Shown: positions 9,831 to 21,907 of the stretch, piece after piece | How the letters are laid out: every line of letters starts with the position of its first letter | How positions within the stretch are numbered: the stretch's first letter is position 1 | Assembly (NCBI GenBank): GCA_947095585.1 | Contig: OX352761.1 | Location: forward strand, 50,952,019-51,016,018 | Length of the DNA stretch: 64,000 nucleotides | Direction of reading: 5' to 3' | Source of the DNA: Nephrocerus scutellatus | Taxonomy: Eukaryota; Arthropoda; Insecta; Diptera; Pipunculidae | The notes under the pieces: generated by a model | What the model saw: only the letters and a program-made list of their open reading frames with translations | Databases searched by the model: none | Told to the model about the DNA's origin: nothing | Made by a program: the position numbers and the translations under genes

Positions 9831-10521
9831 TTATAATTACGCTCATTCTTATGTCTTACAAGTTTGTAATTTTTGAAATAACCTACTTGTCTGGATTCTG
9901 TATAATCTTCCCTGTCTTGATTCTTTTTGTTTATAACATTTGTTTTCCTATTTTTGTGTCTCTTGACTACTGCTTCTATATTTGTATGTTGAACATGTTC
10001 CGGTGAGATGCCTATCGTAGTATGATGTCTTTTATCATAAATCTGAAAAGCTGTAAACATCTTTGTGTTTACTGATTCTTCCTGGTTCATGGTAAGTAAA
10101 GTCTCGGCTACTAGTGCGTTACCTCTATGTGCATTTGGTTTTGTATAATGTACGTATATATTTCGTTCTCTAAAGTAATTTCTAAGATACACTGTGTTAA
10201 ACTCGTTATCTGTAATTATTTTTTTAGGTGAGCCTACTCTAGTCAAATGTCCATTGATAGCGTCTGTTTTGTGAATGTGGTTTTTACTTTCAAGTTTGTA
10301 CACATACCCTTTCTTGGTTAATTTATCAATCATCGTTAGAAATATGTGTTTGTGAAAATTGTAGATATCCATATAAATTATTTTATTAGGTTGTCTAGGA
10401 GTGTCCGTTAACCTGCATTTTTCTTGCATTGGTTTCCTCTCATATTTAGCTTGCTGGCAGATATCTCAATTGCTTATTACCTTTGTAATTACTCTGGTAA
10501 GCTTAGGTTAATAAATTTGAT
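9831..10521 (-). pseudogene. Errantivirus integrase core pseudogene (copy 2)
   Basis: Same sequence and same lesions as 4734-5424, carried in tandem unit B. Confidence 0.75.
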
Positions 10522-10701
10522 GTTTCTTTCATATGAGACACATACACTTACGCACGTCCTATGCAGCTTCCTATCCCTAACATTCTCTTTAATAAAGTCA
10601 GTCGTTAAACATCAGCCGTAGTGTTCATTACTTGACATGGTGTCAGAAGTGGGATGTGAACGGAAAAAATAAATAAATAATTACAAAAAGTGAAACAAAA
10701 C

Positions 10702-11223
10702 ATGGTGGACGACGCAAGGAACGCTGACGCAAACGTTGGTAACGTTAATTTTGTTAAACCACCGAAACCGCTACTAATAGTGGGCAACAATGCATCGCAG
10801 GCCTGGAAGGATTGGCTCCAACAATATAAGTGGTTTCAGACCGCCGCACAATTGGACAAAAAATCAGCACAAATTCAAGTGGCAACCTTCATGTCAAGCA
10901 TAGGCTCCGACGCAATAAACACGCACCAGCTTCGCAAATGCCCGGCATATAACAACAAGTGCGAGATATGCAAACGTAAAGGGCATGTCTCAAAACTGTG
11001 CTTTAGTCGAAAAAAACGAAACAGAGAAGTAAGTGCACTTAGCCGCAACCACAACAACAGCACGTCAGAGCTAAGTGACACAACAGATGGCAGTGACTTA
11101 TTCCTACTCTCAATATCAAAATCTGTGACAAATAAAGACGAAAAAGACAATTGGTACGAAGAAATCATAATACAAGAAAAAACATTAAATTTAAACTTGA
11201 CACAGCAGCGCAGTCTAACGTGA
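10702..11223 (+). pseudogene. gag remnant with CCHC knuckle (copy 2)
   Basis: Same protein as 5605-6126, carried in tandem unit B. Confidence 0.6.
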
Positions 11224-13406
11224 TCCCGAGTAACTTGCTAAGTGATACCGCCATGAAAAGTATTCGGCTATGATACCACAAATTAATCGCATTCGGCAGC
11301 GCTAAAATAAATACGCGGGGTGCAATAGTTCTTCAGTGCACTGCGCGAAATAAAAATTACAATTTGAGCTTCACAGTCGTCGACAACTTTCCATATTTTG
11401 AACCAATACTGGGAATAAATGACTGCGAAAAATTGAAACTAATATTGCGTGTGCAGGAAATAAAGATAACGAATGAAATTTTTGACGGTCTCGGGAAGGT
11501 TAAAAACTTCGTATACGACATAGACCTAATAAAAACCCCTAATTTGAACACTGCGCACCCCGAAAAATACCACACACAATCAAAAAAGAAGTAAAAAAGG
11601 AAATCGACAAGGTGGTAAAATTGGGAGTTCTGGAAAAAACAGAAGGAATCACACCAGCTGTCTCGCTCATGGTTATCGTTAAAAAAAGGTAATATAAGAA
11701 TATGCATAGATCCAACGGACGTGAACAAAAACATACAACGCCGATATTACCAACTGAAAACCGTGGAAGAAATAACAGCAAACATAAATAATTCTAAGTA
11801 CTTCACCTTATTAGATTGCAAAAAGGGTTTCTGGCAAATCGAGGTGTCAAACCGTACCAAACGATACCTGACCATGGCAACACCATGGGGCAGATATTCA
11901 TTTAAAAGACTCCCATTTGGTCTAACCACAAACACAACACAAACACAAACACAAATCACAAACCCCTTGAGACCATTTTTAAAAAACCTTTACACTCGAC
12001 ATCACCGCGAATACAAAAAATTTTAATGTACATACTACCCAGGTAATATACCGGAAAGGAACAGAAATAAAACTTGCGGACACGCTGAGCAGAGACTGCA
12101 AAAACCCTAATAACAACGCACCAGACGACGAAATAGAAGTCAACACAATTGACTACTTAAAAACGCCTACTAAGCAGAAGCTAAGGGAGGAAATAGCTAA
12201 AGACCATGACCTACAGACATTAAAACAACGAATTTTAGACGGATGGCCTTCATGTATTACGGATTTACCACAAGAGATACGTCCCTACTGGAATTTTCGT
12301 GACGAGCTTACAACAGATGAAGGAATCGTATACAAAGCATCTAAAGTGTTAATTCCTCAATCAATGCAAAATGATATAACGAAAACCATACACGGCGGTC
12401 ACTTATGAATTCAGCGTTGTCTAAGCAGAGCCAGATCAACAGTATTTTGGCTTGGAATGCACAAATATATACAAAACTTTATAGAATCATGTGCGTTGTG
12501 CCAATCACTTCAAGCAGCTAAAGCAAGAGAACCAATTATCATTAAAACACTTTCAACATAACCGTGGGAAATTACTGCGGTCGACTTATTCTATTTTCAT
12601 GGCAACAACTACCTTTTGATAGTCGACAGTTACTCCGGGTATTTTGATTTTGCTCAACTAAAGTACTCCACATCAGAAGAAGTCATCAATCAACTAAAAA
12701 ATTGGTTTGCCACACACGGAATACCGTCCGTATTGAGTCAGATAACGGACCTCAATTCTCATCAAAGGAATTCGCTGAATTCGCTACATCCTGGGACATA
12801 CAGCACCAAACATCCAGTCCGAATTACCCACGTTCAAACGGTCTAGCAGAGCGTTATGTCCAGACGGCGAAGGTGATGTTAAAGAAGGGCACCAAAGACA
12901 AAACCGACATCTATCTGGCACTCTTAAACTACCGAAACTCACCAAGAAACGAAGAACTCCAATCGTCAAATTCAAACGTTAACAAAAATCTTACAAAATA
13001 GAGACAGTCCACAACAACATATTACAACGAAAAAACAAAACCGGCAAAAAACATCCAGCCAGTCGATAGAATTAGAATTCAACGAGCGCACCGAGACTGG
13101 ATAGGCGGTCATTACAAAAACGCTCCAAGATCATTCGCCATTAGAACAGACCAAGGGAAGTTACTAAGACGCAACACAATACACATTGCACCAACAAAAG
13201 CACACATAGTAACATCGCGGGCGGTAGCCGTGAACTTTCAACTCGATAAGGAACATAACCCAACACCGACAACATCAGCTTCAACCAAAATTACAACAGC
13301 ACCACCGATTGTCACGAATGATCCAACAGACATCCAATCACCAGTAACCACCCCGGTCTCTCGCTATGGACGACCACTGCGACAACCCCAACGCTATGAA
13401 CCATGA
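11187..13406 (+). pseudogene. pol pseudogene (copy 2)
   Basis: Same protease D-T-A site, RT/RNase H deletion, stops and integrase frame shift as 6090-8309. Confidence 0.7.
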
Positions 13407-13692
13407 GATGACATCGCTTGGCATGTTCTTCATTTCCATGATCAAATCTTTTTATTAAACTTGAAATAAGCAGTAATATTATGAAATTGAATTATGAACT
13501 CTCTTGTATGTATTATAACTTTCTTAATTTTGTTGGACTTTCGTCTTTATTAAGTTAAAATAAAAAAGGGGGAAGATGTCATATGAGACACACACACTTA
13601 CGCACGTCCTATGCAGCTTCCTATCCCTAACATTCTCTTTAATAAAGTCAGTCGTTAAACATCAGCCGTAGTGTTCATTACTTGACAGTTTC

Positions 13693-13947
13693 AGGGTGTT
13701 GTAAGATTCTATAATTCCGGAGTGTTGACTCTCTCTGATGTGATAAATGGATATCTGTTTCTTAGCTTCGTCCTATCTTCTTAAATCTCTTACTCTCCGT
13801 GTCAATTTCACAAATTTTATTCTCCTGTTTTCTGCATATAGATTTATGATTATTTGCTGGACTTTGTTATAATGCGGTTCCCTTACCTCAGCATAAATGC
13901 CAATTGATTCTTAAGTTATTTCTTTGAGTTGGTCCGTTATTATTTCT
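13693..13947 (-). pseudogene. Errantivirus integrase zinc-finger part (copy 2)
   Basis: Duplicate of 8596-8850 in tandem unit B. Confidence 0.55.
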
Positions 13948-14445
13948 ATAGGATCTGAGGATCATGAGAAAAACGACAAGCCTGGAATTTATTTGGGTTA
14001 AATTCCACCCTATTAGATCTGCCCCAATCAAGGATGACTTGAATGTTCAACAGAATAGCCGAATTCATTAATTTACGTGAATCAATTAAGCGAGAATGGC
14101 ATTCCTTTTGACTGACAAACGCAATGGAGGCCGATAGCGTTGTATCACCAGCAAATGAATGGATATCACAGGTTGTAGAAGACAACAGGTCATTGATATA
14201 TATCAAGAAGAGCGTAGTCGACAAGGATGACCCTTGTGTCACGCCTGCATTGATACCGTGTGAAGCTGAAGATATACTGTTCAATACAACTTTTATTGTA
14301 TGGTTCCATAAATAATCTCCAATCCATGCAATAAGAGAGGTGCCTGTGAGCGAACGAATCTTGTTCATAAAACAATCATGCCATACTCTATCAAATGCCT
14401 TTGAAATGTCCAGGGATACGACACTTGATTCACCTAGATTTTCAA
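13948..14445 (-). pseudogene. LINE-A-related RT fragment (copy 2, longer)
   Basis: Duplicate of 8851-9215, but it continues past the unit end at 14312 ('IAWIGDYLWNHTIKVVLN', then 'catgccatactctatcaaa' as in 63386-63404) up to about 14445, where LINE-B begins. This shows the undisturbed right flank of the duplication. Carries the same FAGD and GVTQG changes. Confidence 0.7.
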
Positions 14446-14502
14446 AAACACTTATTACTTATTACTTGTACTTTACAATGATTCTCTCAGGTAGAAGCTT
14501 AA

Positions 14503-16892
14503 TCATTTTGCAAAATCTTTTACAACTTGACTGTATCTTGAGTATTTGGTAGCAATATTACCACTTCGTAAGCAGTATTCTCTAAGTATTTTAAATGTGT
14601 ACAAGTGCCGAAGTGGTAGAATGCCTAGATCACAAAAGAGAGGCCAAGTATGGGTAAGGCGGCTTTTACCACATATGATACGCACGATAAACTTCTCGGT
14701 TAATAACAGCGGCTTAAATGTGTTAAGATATGCTCCGCCCCAGACTGTAATGCCGTACTGAAGTTTGGAATTACCTAAGCTATAGTAAATCATAGTCAAC
14801 AATTTTTTGGAACAATATTGTTTCAAATGGTACATTTTCCGCGTAACCAGCATCATATAAGATTTTAATGATTGTATGTGAGCTTTCCAGTTCAAGTTAA
14901 AGTCAATAATAACTCCAAGATATTTAAAAGACTCGACAAATTCTATTTTGAAGCAGGTATTAGAGCATGAATTGCTCGCCATAAAATTATTTTTACCCCA
15001 AGTATACAGGTGAGCAAGCCTTTCGGCAGTTGTGAGAGTGAAAAATACTATCATGATCAGAGACTACATTTTCGGATATCTTAAATATCATAGTTTTAGT
15101 TTTATCACTTATTAACAGTTTGTGATGTGCAAACCAGTGTCTTAATATAATGAGATCTGCCTTTAATTCCCTAATACATTCGAACGTGGAAAATCCATGA
15201 TAAGCAAAAGCAATATCATCTGCAAAAGCTGTGAGGCTACCTTTTAAGTTTTGGTAGAATAAAGAATAAATATAAATGAAGAATAATAGAGGGCCCAACA
15301 CAGAGCCTTGTGGTACACCATTCTTCAATTGCTGAGAACTACTGAACATCCCATTTATTGTAACTTTTTGTTCCCTACCTTATAAATAAGACACTAGCCA
15401 GTCATACATTTGGCCCCTAAAACCGGCATGATATAACTTTTCTAAAAGTAGGCCATGATCAACCATGTCGAATGGTTTAGTCATATCTATAAATAATGCC
15501 GCTGTCGACTGACTTTTGTTGAGCTCCTCGTACATATGACAACACACTTTTAAGATTGCATCTTCAGTTGATTTCCCAGATCGAAACCCGAATTGTTCTT
15601 CCGCAAAAAATTTATTACTTTCTAAGAATGAAACCATCCGCCATTTAACTATTTTTTTCGAAAAGTTTACTTAAAGTGGGAAGGAGAGATATAGGTCTAT
15701 AGTTTGATACAAGTTTTCTATTACCCTTTTTGTGTAAGGGAATAACTTCCCCACATTTCATAGACTTTGGAAATATTCCGTTAGCTATGCTTAAGTTAAA
15801 AAGATAGATAGAGATTAAACATCAATGATATACCATACTATACTTTTTAAAAGGTTATTAAAAATACCATCACTGGAGCTGGAGTTTATACTTTTTAAGC
15901 TCAAAATCTGCTCGTAAGTCTCTACAGTGGTAATTAAAAAAATCCGAAACTATTGGTCTGAAGATGTGCAGAGAGATTACAGTTGCAGCCATCATGCTGG
16001 GGGATCATAGGCTTTAATTTAACAGAAATATCCATGAAGTAATCATTGAATCTTTTAGCTATGCTGCAATCGTCTGAAATTACTTCATTATCGAAAACCA
16101 AGCTTTGGATTACGGTAGATTTATTTCCTTTGCCTCATAAATTGTTCACAATTCTCCATTCTTCCTTGATATTTCCCCTGTAACGATGAAATTGATTGGT
16201 GAAATGCAGATCCCGCACTTCTGAAACCTGTTTCTTGATTATCTTACAACGTGTTTTATAGGCTAGTTTAAGTCTTAAGTTTTGAGGACTTCGTTTGCAT
16301 TTTATAGTTAGGAGATTTTTCCTTCTAATTTGTTTTAGCAATTTTTGTGACATCCATTCTTTCAAGAAGTTTTGCGAGTTAGAGTGGGATATTGAAGTAC
16401 AATTCTTAATATGATTTGGTAAAATCGAAATAAAGAGGTCATAAGATTTAGATGGATCATTTTCAAGAAAAACAGGCTCACATTGCTCGACAGTAAGTCT
16501 TGCACGCAGCTTGTTGTAGTCCGCTCTAGTTTTTTTTTATTATCATTGACTTGGTAATAAGCATATAAGCTGCAGAAAAAGTGATCAGATATTTTAAATT
16601 CAAGAACCTCCCCACTAAATAAGGTTTTATTATTTTTATGACACCGTAATGTCAATGCAACTTTCTGTCAGATTTGTTACCCGAGTTGGTTCGTTAACAA
16701 CACAGAGTGTAGGCCGTGAGAAGCCATAAGAGGCAAAAATTTCTCAGCATCTCTGTTAGTGTTATTTGATATGTCAATGTTTACATCACCTATAACTATT
16801 AGATTTTTTGATTTAATGGAACACAAAATATTGTGAAATTCTTTAATAAAATCATTTTTACAAGCTGCATGTAATCTATAATCTATAAACAC
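14503..16892 (-). pseudogene. LINE-B ORF2 (endonuclease-RT) pseudogene
   Basis: From 16892 downward: endonuclease middle 'NLIVIGDVNIDISNN' (metal/nucleotide-binding GDxN) in 16677-16892, then a degraded linker (16135-16655). RT fingers/palm 'FGFRSGKSTEDAIL' and 'ALFIDMTKPFDMVDH' are in 15380-15637. 'NGVPQGSVLGPLLFFIYI' and the catalytic 'AFADDIAFA' are in 14993-15349. Thumb and C-terminal part 'FKYLGVIIDFNLNWKAHI' are in 14503-15054. Breaks lie near 15360, 15640-16130 and 16655. The first catalytic Asp lies in 'FIDMTKPFD'. The endonuclease start seems deleted. Confidence 0.7.
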
Positions 16893-16937
16893 AAATCAAT
16901 GAATATTTCTCATTATTGAATAAAAACTCAACTTTTA

Positions 16938-17690
16938 TTATATCTGCACATATACTAACGACATTGGAACAATCGCACACATAGTATCGCACATATATAA
17001 TAAGAAGTAGCAGCTTTGAGCAGTTGTCAGGCTGTCGTTGATATGAATGATTTGATCATTAGCTTGCGTGCTGAGAACTGTAGATCTTAAATTTCCTTTC
17101 TTTTCTTCTTTCGCTCTATTTATTCTTTCCTTCAAAAAACGAGAGACGAATTTCACAACTAAAATATTTTTTTTCCGACTTGTCGATGATAGCGATGTGG
17201 AAGAGTGAGATGAAGAGTCGGCAGCTGATTGCTGAGGTTTAACATTAATTGTTTTCATAAAACAGGAGTCGATGTCCTCTTCCCGTATGTTTACATTCAG
17301 CCCATCGCGAATAATTTTAAGAGCAATATCTGTGTTAATTCCAAATGTATTATTGTTAGCGTTAGGGACATTTACAATTTCAATAGAGTTCGTCAATAAC
17401 TGCTGCTCTAGGGCATTGACCTTTTGCTCCATTGCAGCCAGTTTGATTTCGAATTCAGTGTTTTTTTGTTGCAGTGCCGCAATTTGATCTTTCTGAATGT
17501 TTTCTAGGGATAAAATCTCTTTGTATACCATTTCCAGAGTAATGGTAGAATTATCTGGTAATGGTGCCTCAACTGAAGGCGTGGTATCAGCACAGTGTGT
17601 ATTATTCACTGCACGACCTCCGTCTTTCCGAACAGACGCTTTTCCGAAAAGGAACTTCGCCGTTGCTTGATGCAGATGGGACAACGCCAT
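16938..17690 (-). CDS. LINE-B ORF1 protein, FP25K-like (copy 1)
   Basis: Open frame of 250 codons starting 'MALSHLHQATAKFLFGKAS'. Residues ~50-105 are a heptad-rich coiled coil ('QIAALQQKNTEFEIKLAAM'). Residues ~105-210 resemble the RNA-binding fold of baculovirus FP25K-type and LINE ORF1 proteins ('IEIVNVPNANNNTFG', 'KNILVVKFVSRFLKERI'), with a Ser-rich insert. It would coat element RNA in the cytoplasm. The C-terminal ~25 residues look out of register with the family, and the usual zinc-knuckle or basic tail is absent, so the frame is probably truncated although uninterrupted. Family assignment is by motif style only. Confidence 0.65.
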   Translation of the reverse strand: MALSHLHQATAKFLFGKASVRKDGGRAVNNTHCADTTPSVEAPLPDNSTITLEMVYKEILSLENIQKDQIAALQQKNTEFEIKLAAMEQKVNALEQQLLTNSIEIVNVPNANNNTFGINTDIALKIIRDGLNVNIREEDIDSCFMKTINVKPQQSAADSSSHSSTSLSSTSRKKNILVVKFVSRFLKERINRAKEEKKGNLRSTVLSTQANDQIIHINDSLTTAQSCYFLLYMCDTMCAIVPMSLVYVQI

Positions 17691-17877
17691 TTTTGCTTTT
17701 TTTAATGTAATCTAGGTCAATTTCTGAAACATTTACGCACTTCGTATGGCAAAACTTTTTGCAGTCGAGCGTTTGTAAAATAACTAATCTTCGAGAAATT
17801 TATCCAAATTTTCTCTTTCTTTTCTTTGTTGGGGTTTTTTTCCCTTTTTTTACTTTTAAACACTACCCCCAAGCACC

Positions 17878-18083
17878 AAAACTAATTCTACAACTACAAC
17901 TATGGCGGCCGTTCTTGATGATCCATTAAGGGTGCCTCTTCCAGGGATGATTACAGGATCACGGGTGATCGCCAGCGTCACCACACATCCAGCATTGGTG
18001 AGCGCTTGCCCCAGCGCAAATTAGCCCAGTTATTCGTCCCGTTAGAACTGCGTTGCCTGGACGTTCGTTAATCCGATTTTCTG
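17878..18083 (-). pseudogene. Gypsy G2 gag fragment at LINE-B 5' end
   Basis: Same sequence as 20524-20733 and 27055-27260 ('atggcggccgttcttgat' ... 'cgttaatccgattttctg'). It is the amino-terminal gag side of G2, isolated here by the tandem duplication. Confidence 0.7.
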
Positions 18084-19541
18084 TTTTCTAAAAGTAGGCC
18101 ATGATCAACCATGTCGAATGGTTTAGTCATATCTATAAATAATGCCGCTGTCGACTGACTTTTGTTGAGTTCCTCGTACATATGACAACACACTTTTAAG
18201 ATTGCATCTTCAGTTGATTTCCCAGATCGAAACCCGAATTGTTCTTCCGCAAAAAATTTATTACTTTCTAAGAATGAAACCATCCGCCATTTAACTATTT
18301 TTTTCGAAAAGTTTACTTAAAGTGGGAAGGAGAGATATAGGTCTATAGTTTGATACAAGTTTTCTATTACCCTTTTTGTGTAAGGGAATAACTTCCCCAC
18401 ATTTCATAGACTTTGGAAATATTCCGTTAGCTATGCTTAAGTTAAAAAGATAGATAGAGATTAAACATCAATGATATACCATACTATACTTTTTAAAAGG
18501 TTATTAAAAATACCATCACTGGAGCTGGAGTTTATACTTTTTAAGCTCAAAATCTGCTCGTAAGTCTCTACAATGGTAATTAAAAAAATCCGAAACTATT
18601 GGTCTGAAGATGTGCAGAGAGATTACAGTTGCAGCCATCATGCTGGGGGATCATAGGCTTTAATTTAACAGAAATATCCATGAAGTAATCATTGAATCTT
18701 TTAGCTATGCTGCAATCGTCTGAAATTACTTCATTATCGAAAACCAAGCTTTGGATTACGGTAGATTTATTTCCTTTGCCTCATAAATTGTTCACAATTC
18801 TCCATTCTTCCTTGATATTTCCCCTGTAACGATGAAATTGATTGGTGAAATGCAGATCCCGCACTTCTGAAACCTGTTTGTTGATTATCTTACAACGTGT
18901 TTTATAGGCTAGTTTAAGTCTTAAGTTTTGAGGACTTCGTTTGCATTTTATAGTTAGGAGATTTTTCATTCTAATTTGTTTTAGCAATTTTTGTGACATC
19001 CATTCTTTCAAGAAGTTTTGCGAGTTAGAGTGGGATATTGAAGTACAATTCTTAATATGATTTGGTAAAATCGAAATAAAGAGGTCATAAGATTTAGATG
19101 GATCATTTTCAAGAAAAACAGGCTCACATTGCTCGACAGTAAGTCTTGCACGCAGCTTGTTGTAGTCCGCTCTAGTTTTTTTTTTTTATTATCATTGACT
19201 TGGTAATAAGCATATAAGCTGCAGAAAAAGTGATCAGATATTTTAAATTCAAGAACCTCCCCACTAAATAAGGTTTTATTATTTTTATGACACCGTAATG
19301 TCAATGCAACTTTCTGTCAGATTTGTTACCCGAGTTGGTTCGTTAACAACACAGAGTGTAGGCCGTGAGAAGCCATAAGAGGCAAATAATTCTCAGCATC
19401 TCTGTTAGTGTTATTTGATATGTCAATGTTTACATCACCTATAACTATTAGATTTTTTGATTTAATGGAACACAAAATATTGTGAAATTCTTTAATAAAA
19501 TCTTTTTTACAAGCTGCATGTAATCTATAATCTATAAACAC
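18084..19541 (-). pseudogene. LINE-B ORF2 fragment (copy 2)
   Basis: Endonuclease GDVNIDIS (19326-19541), degraded linker (18781-19304) and the first RT motifs (18084-18283). RT stops at the duplication junction. It has substitutions relative to copy 1, for example one residue change near 'LHAACK'. Confidence 0.6.
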
Positions 19542-19586
19542 AAATCAATGAATATTTCTCATTATTGAATAAAAACTCAACTTTTA

Positions 19587-20339
19587 TTATATCTGCACAT
19601 ATACTAACGACATTGGAACAATCGCACACATAGTATCGCACATATATAATAAGAAGTAGCAGCTTTGAGCAGTTGTCAGGCTGTCGTTGATATGCATGAT
19701 TTGATCATTAGCTTGCGTGCTGAGAACTGTAGATCTTAAATTTCCTTTCTTTTCTTCTTTCGCTCTATTTATTCTTTCCTTCAAAAAACGAGAGACGAAT
19801 TTCACAACTAAAATATTTTTTTTCCGACTTGTCGATGATAGCGATGTGGAAGAGTGAGATGAAGAGTCGGCAGCTGATTGCTGAGGTTTAACATTAATTG
19901 TTTTCATAAAACAGTAGTCGATGTCCTCTTCCCGTATGTTTACATTCAGCCCATCGCGAATAATTTTAAGAGCAATATCTGTGTTAATTCCAAATGTATT
20001 ATTGTTAGCGTTAGGGACATTTACAATTTCAATAGAGTTCGTCAATAACTGCTGCTCTAGGGCATTGACCTTTTGCTCCATTGCAGCCAGTTTGATTTCG
20101 AATTCAGTGTTTTTTTGTTGCAGTGCCGCAATTTGATCTTTCTGAATGTTTTCTAGGGATAAAATCTCTTTGTATACCATTTCCAGAGTAATGGTAGAAT
20201 TATCTGGTAATGGTGCCTCAACTGAAGGCGTGGTATCAGCACAGTGTGTATTATTCACTGCACGACCTCCGTCTTTCCGAACAGACGCTTTTCCGAAAAG
20301 GAACTTCGCCGTTGCTTGATGCAGATGGGACAACGCCAT
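19587..20339 (-). CDS. LINE-B ORF1 protein, FP25K-like (copy 2)
   Basis: 250 codons, nearly identical to 16938-17690 (differences at 'DIDYCFM' versus 'DIDSCFM' and 'QIMHIND' versus 'QIIHIND'). It has the same coiled coil and RNA-binding-type middle. It remains open although the downstream ORF2 is destroyed. Confidence 0.65.
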   Translation of the reverse strand: MALSHLHQATAKFLFGKASVRKDGGRAVNNTHCADTTPSVEAPLPDNSTITLEMVYKEILSLENIQKDQIAALQQKNTEFEIKLAAMEQKVNALEQQLLTNSIEIVNVPNANNNTFGINTDIALKIIRDGLNVNIREEDIDYCFMKTINVKPQQSAADSSSHSSTSLSSTSRKKNILVVKFVSRFLKERINRAKEEKKGNLRSTVLSTQANDQIMHINDSLTTAQSCYFLLYMCDTMCAIVPMSLVYVQI

Positions 20340-20523
20340 TTTTGCTTTTTTTAATGTAATCTAGGTCAATTTCTGAAACATTTACGCACTTCGTATGGCA
20401 AAACTTTTTGCAGTCGAGCGTTTGTAAAATAACTAATCTTCGAGAAATTTATCCAAATTTTCTCTTTCTTTTCTTTGTTGGGTTTTTTTTTCCTTTTTTT
20501 ACTTTTAAACACTACCCCCAAGC

Positions 20524-20733
20524 ACCAAAACTAATTCTACAACTACAACTATGGCGGCCGTTCTTGATGATCCATTAAGGGTGCCTCTTCCAGGGATGAT
20601 TACAGGATCACGGGTGATCGCCAGCGTCACCACACATCCAGCATTGGTGAGCGCTTGCCCCAGCGCAAATTAGCCCAGTTATTCGTCCCGTTAGAACTGC
20701 GTTGCCTGGACGTTCGTTAATCCGATTTTCTGT
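20524..20733 (-). pseudogene. G2 gag start downstream of the G2 3' LTR
   Basis: Repeats the gag amino-terminal region found at 27055-27260, here directly after the G2 leader/3' LTR in the minus direction. A gag start after a 3' LTR implies that G2 was once part of a tandem LTR-gag-pol-LTR-gag arrangement. It is interrupted at about 20523 by LINE-B. Confidence 0.6.
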
Positions 20734-21718
20734 TTTTTTTCCTCTTCTCAGCTTGTGCGTTATATGCTAATGCTCGCAGGTTTTTGGTGGAGGGAGAAAT
20801 GGGACCTCCTTTTCTTTTTTATGAAGATACAACTAAATTTATAGAAATTTCCTTTCGGACGCAATCTGTGCGGGTTTTTTTTTGTCACTGCTTTTGTTGC
20901 TTCTATGTTCTGACACCCTGTTGACCGAAGGGATTCAGACTGTTTTTTTCGGTGGGAATTTAGAGAAATTTAGCAAATTACGTCACACTTCACAACACGG
21001 GCGGAGGTGGAATTTAGCTGCTTCGCACCATAACCGAAACTCAAAAAAATAAACCGCTAACACGGTAATTACACAACAGTATTCAATTTTGGACTGATTA
21101 GCTGAATTGGTTAACTTATCAATACTCTTTTTTTTTATTTTGAAAAAAATTTTCTTTTCCAACACCGCACAAGGCTCAAATTCACACTTTCGCATAACAC
21201 AGCAGCTGCAGTAACAGGGTTTTTTTTTCCTTTAGCGAGGTACAGTCAGATCACCACAAGACTTTTATAGCTCAGCAGAAGAGCAGGAGCCCAAGCACGA
21301 CCTTATCCGCAGATTGCAAAAATCGAACTCGTCGCAAGTGAATTTCGGCCAACGCATATCGACCGAGCCCTTTGGTAAATTTTCTGTCTACTTTTTTTTT
21401 ATTCTGCTTTGTTCTCTGCCTACGTGTAAAAATCGTATTGGCTTTACATGTTGCACACACGTGTGTATGTAAGTGAACAATCCTATAGTCAAGTCTACGG
21501 AGTCATTTGATGGGAAATATCGGATGATTTTCCGGTATCTTTCCAGGCCGATTTGCTCTTCTGGCTTTAGGTGAAGGTTCGTATAGACAAAGTGTAAGTT
21601 AACAACAATTAACGCAACAGCGATCTTCGCAACATTTCCGCTGACGGAGATCCAATCATCACAACGCAATCAGAGCAGTAGCAGGCATACAAAATAACAA
21701 TTCTTCTGACGACATGTC

Positions 21719-21907
21719 TAGCGATCATCCAGACACAACAATTTATAGCGATCATCCAGACACAACAATTAATAGCGATCATCCAGACAGAACAATTAAT
21801 AGCGATTATCCAGACACAACAATTAATAGCGATCATCCAGACACAACAATTAATAGCGATCATCCAGATACAACAAATAATAGCAATCATCCAGACACAA
21901 CATTAAA
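21719..21907. repeat. 27-bp minisatellite, seven units, inside solo LTR
   Basis: Units of the form 'tagcgatcatccagacac' + 'aacaattaa'. Seven copies run head to tail with one or a few substitutions each. It is open on both strands only because 27 is a multiple of three. Possible protein-binding array; function unknown. Confidence 0.9.

Larger units (their letters stand above)
10527..13687 (+). mobile_element. Ty3/gypsy (Mag-like) LTR retrotransposon, copy 2
   Basis: Duplicate of 5430-8590. LTRs are at 10527-10637 and 13577-13687, gag at 10702-11223, and pol remains at 11187-13406. The GTTTC target duplication lies at 10522-10526 and 13688-13692. It shares the same LTR mismatches, internal deletions and stops, so it arose by duplication of the locus and not by a second transposition. 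Confidence 0.85.
9216..14312. repeat. Tandem duplication 1, unit B
   Basis: Second copy of 4120-9215 at an offset of 5096, changing to 5097 after the poly(A) run. It ends at 'ggttccataaa', after which the LINE fragment continues as 'taatctcc', so the right flank here is the undisturbed one and the internal junction (9215/9216) is the new one. Confidence 0.9.
14446..17877 (-). mobile_element. LINE-B non-LTR retrotransposon, copy 1
   Basis: Minus-strand LINE with a coiled-coil/FP25K-like ORF1 (16938-17690) followed by an endonuclease/RT ORF2 in several broken frames (14503-16892). The 3' end at about 14446-14475 is rich in 'attactt' repeats (an A-rich tail on the minus strand) and abuts a LINE-A fragment. 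The 5' end at about 17877 joins a gypsy gag fragment. ORF2 carries frame shifts and stops, so the copy is dead. The clade is not certain; the RT style 'GVPQGSVLGPLLFFIYI' fits the Jockey/CR1 group. Confidence 0.7.
15438..18083. repeat. Tandem duplication 2, unit A (~2.65 kb)
   Basis: Chimeric unit: the 5' two thirds of LINE-B plus the adjoining gypsy gag fragment (17878-18083). Repeated at 18084-20732. The junction reads 'gattttctg|ttttctaaaag' against the original 'ataac|ttttctaaaag', so TTTT is shared at the join. By eye the units differ by about ten substitutions and small T-run changes. Confidence 0.88.
18084..20523 (-). mobile_element. LINE-B copy 2, 3' part missing
   Basis: Lacks everything 3' of the RT palm because the tandem duplication starts inside RT ('DMTKPFDMVDHGLLLE'). 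The 5' end at about 20523 joins G2 gag. The coding remnants are given separately. Confidence 0.7.
18084..20732. repeat. Tandem duplication 2, unit B
   Basis: Second copy of 15438-18083 (offset 2646, rising to 2649 after T-run length changes). Its right flank continues into the G2 leader ('ttttttttcctcttctcagc'), so this is the original right border. Confidence 0.88.

Noticed and set aside
9216..13687. A second independent insertion of the 3.2 kb gypsy element
   Set aside because: Flanks, target duplication and all lesions are the same as in the first copy; the locus was duplicated in tandem.
17272..17487. Plus-strand 71-residue frame opposite LINE-B ORF1 (and at 19921)
   Set aside because: Shadow of the coiled-coil ORF1 on the other strand.
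20983..21460. Short frames in the G2 LTR/leader (also 27290-28247)
   Set aside because: They differ between the two LTR copies through indels and show no motif; non-coding LTR sequence.
21719..21907. CRISPR-like regular repeats
   Set aside because: The 27-bp units are contiguous with no spacers and the context is a eukaryotic solo LTR.
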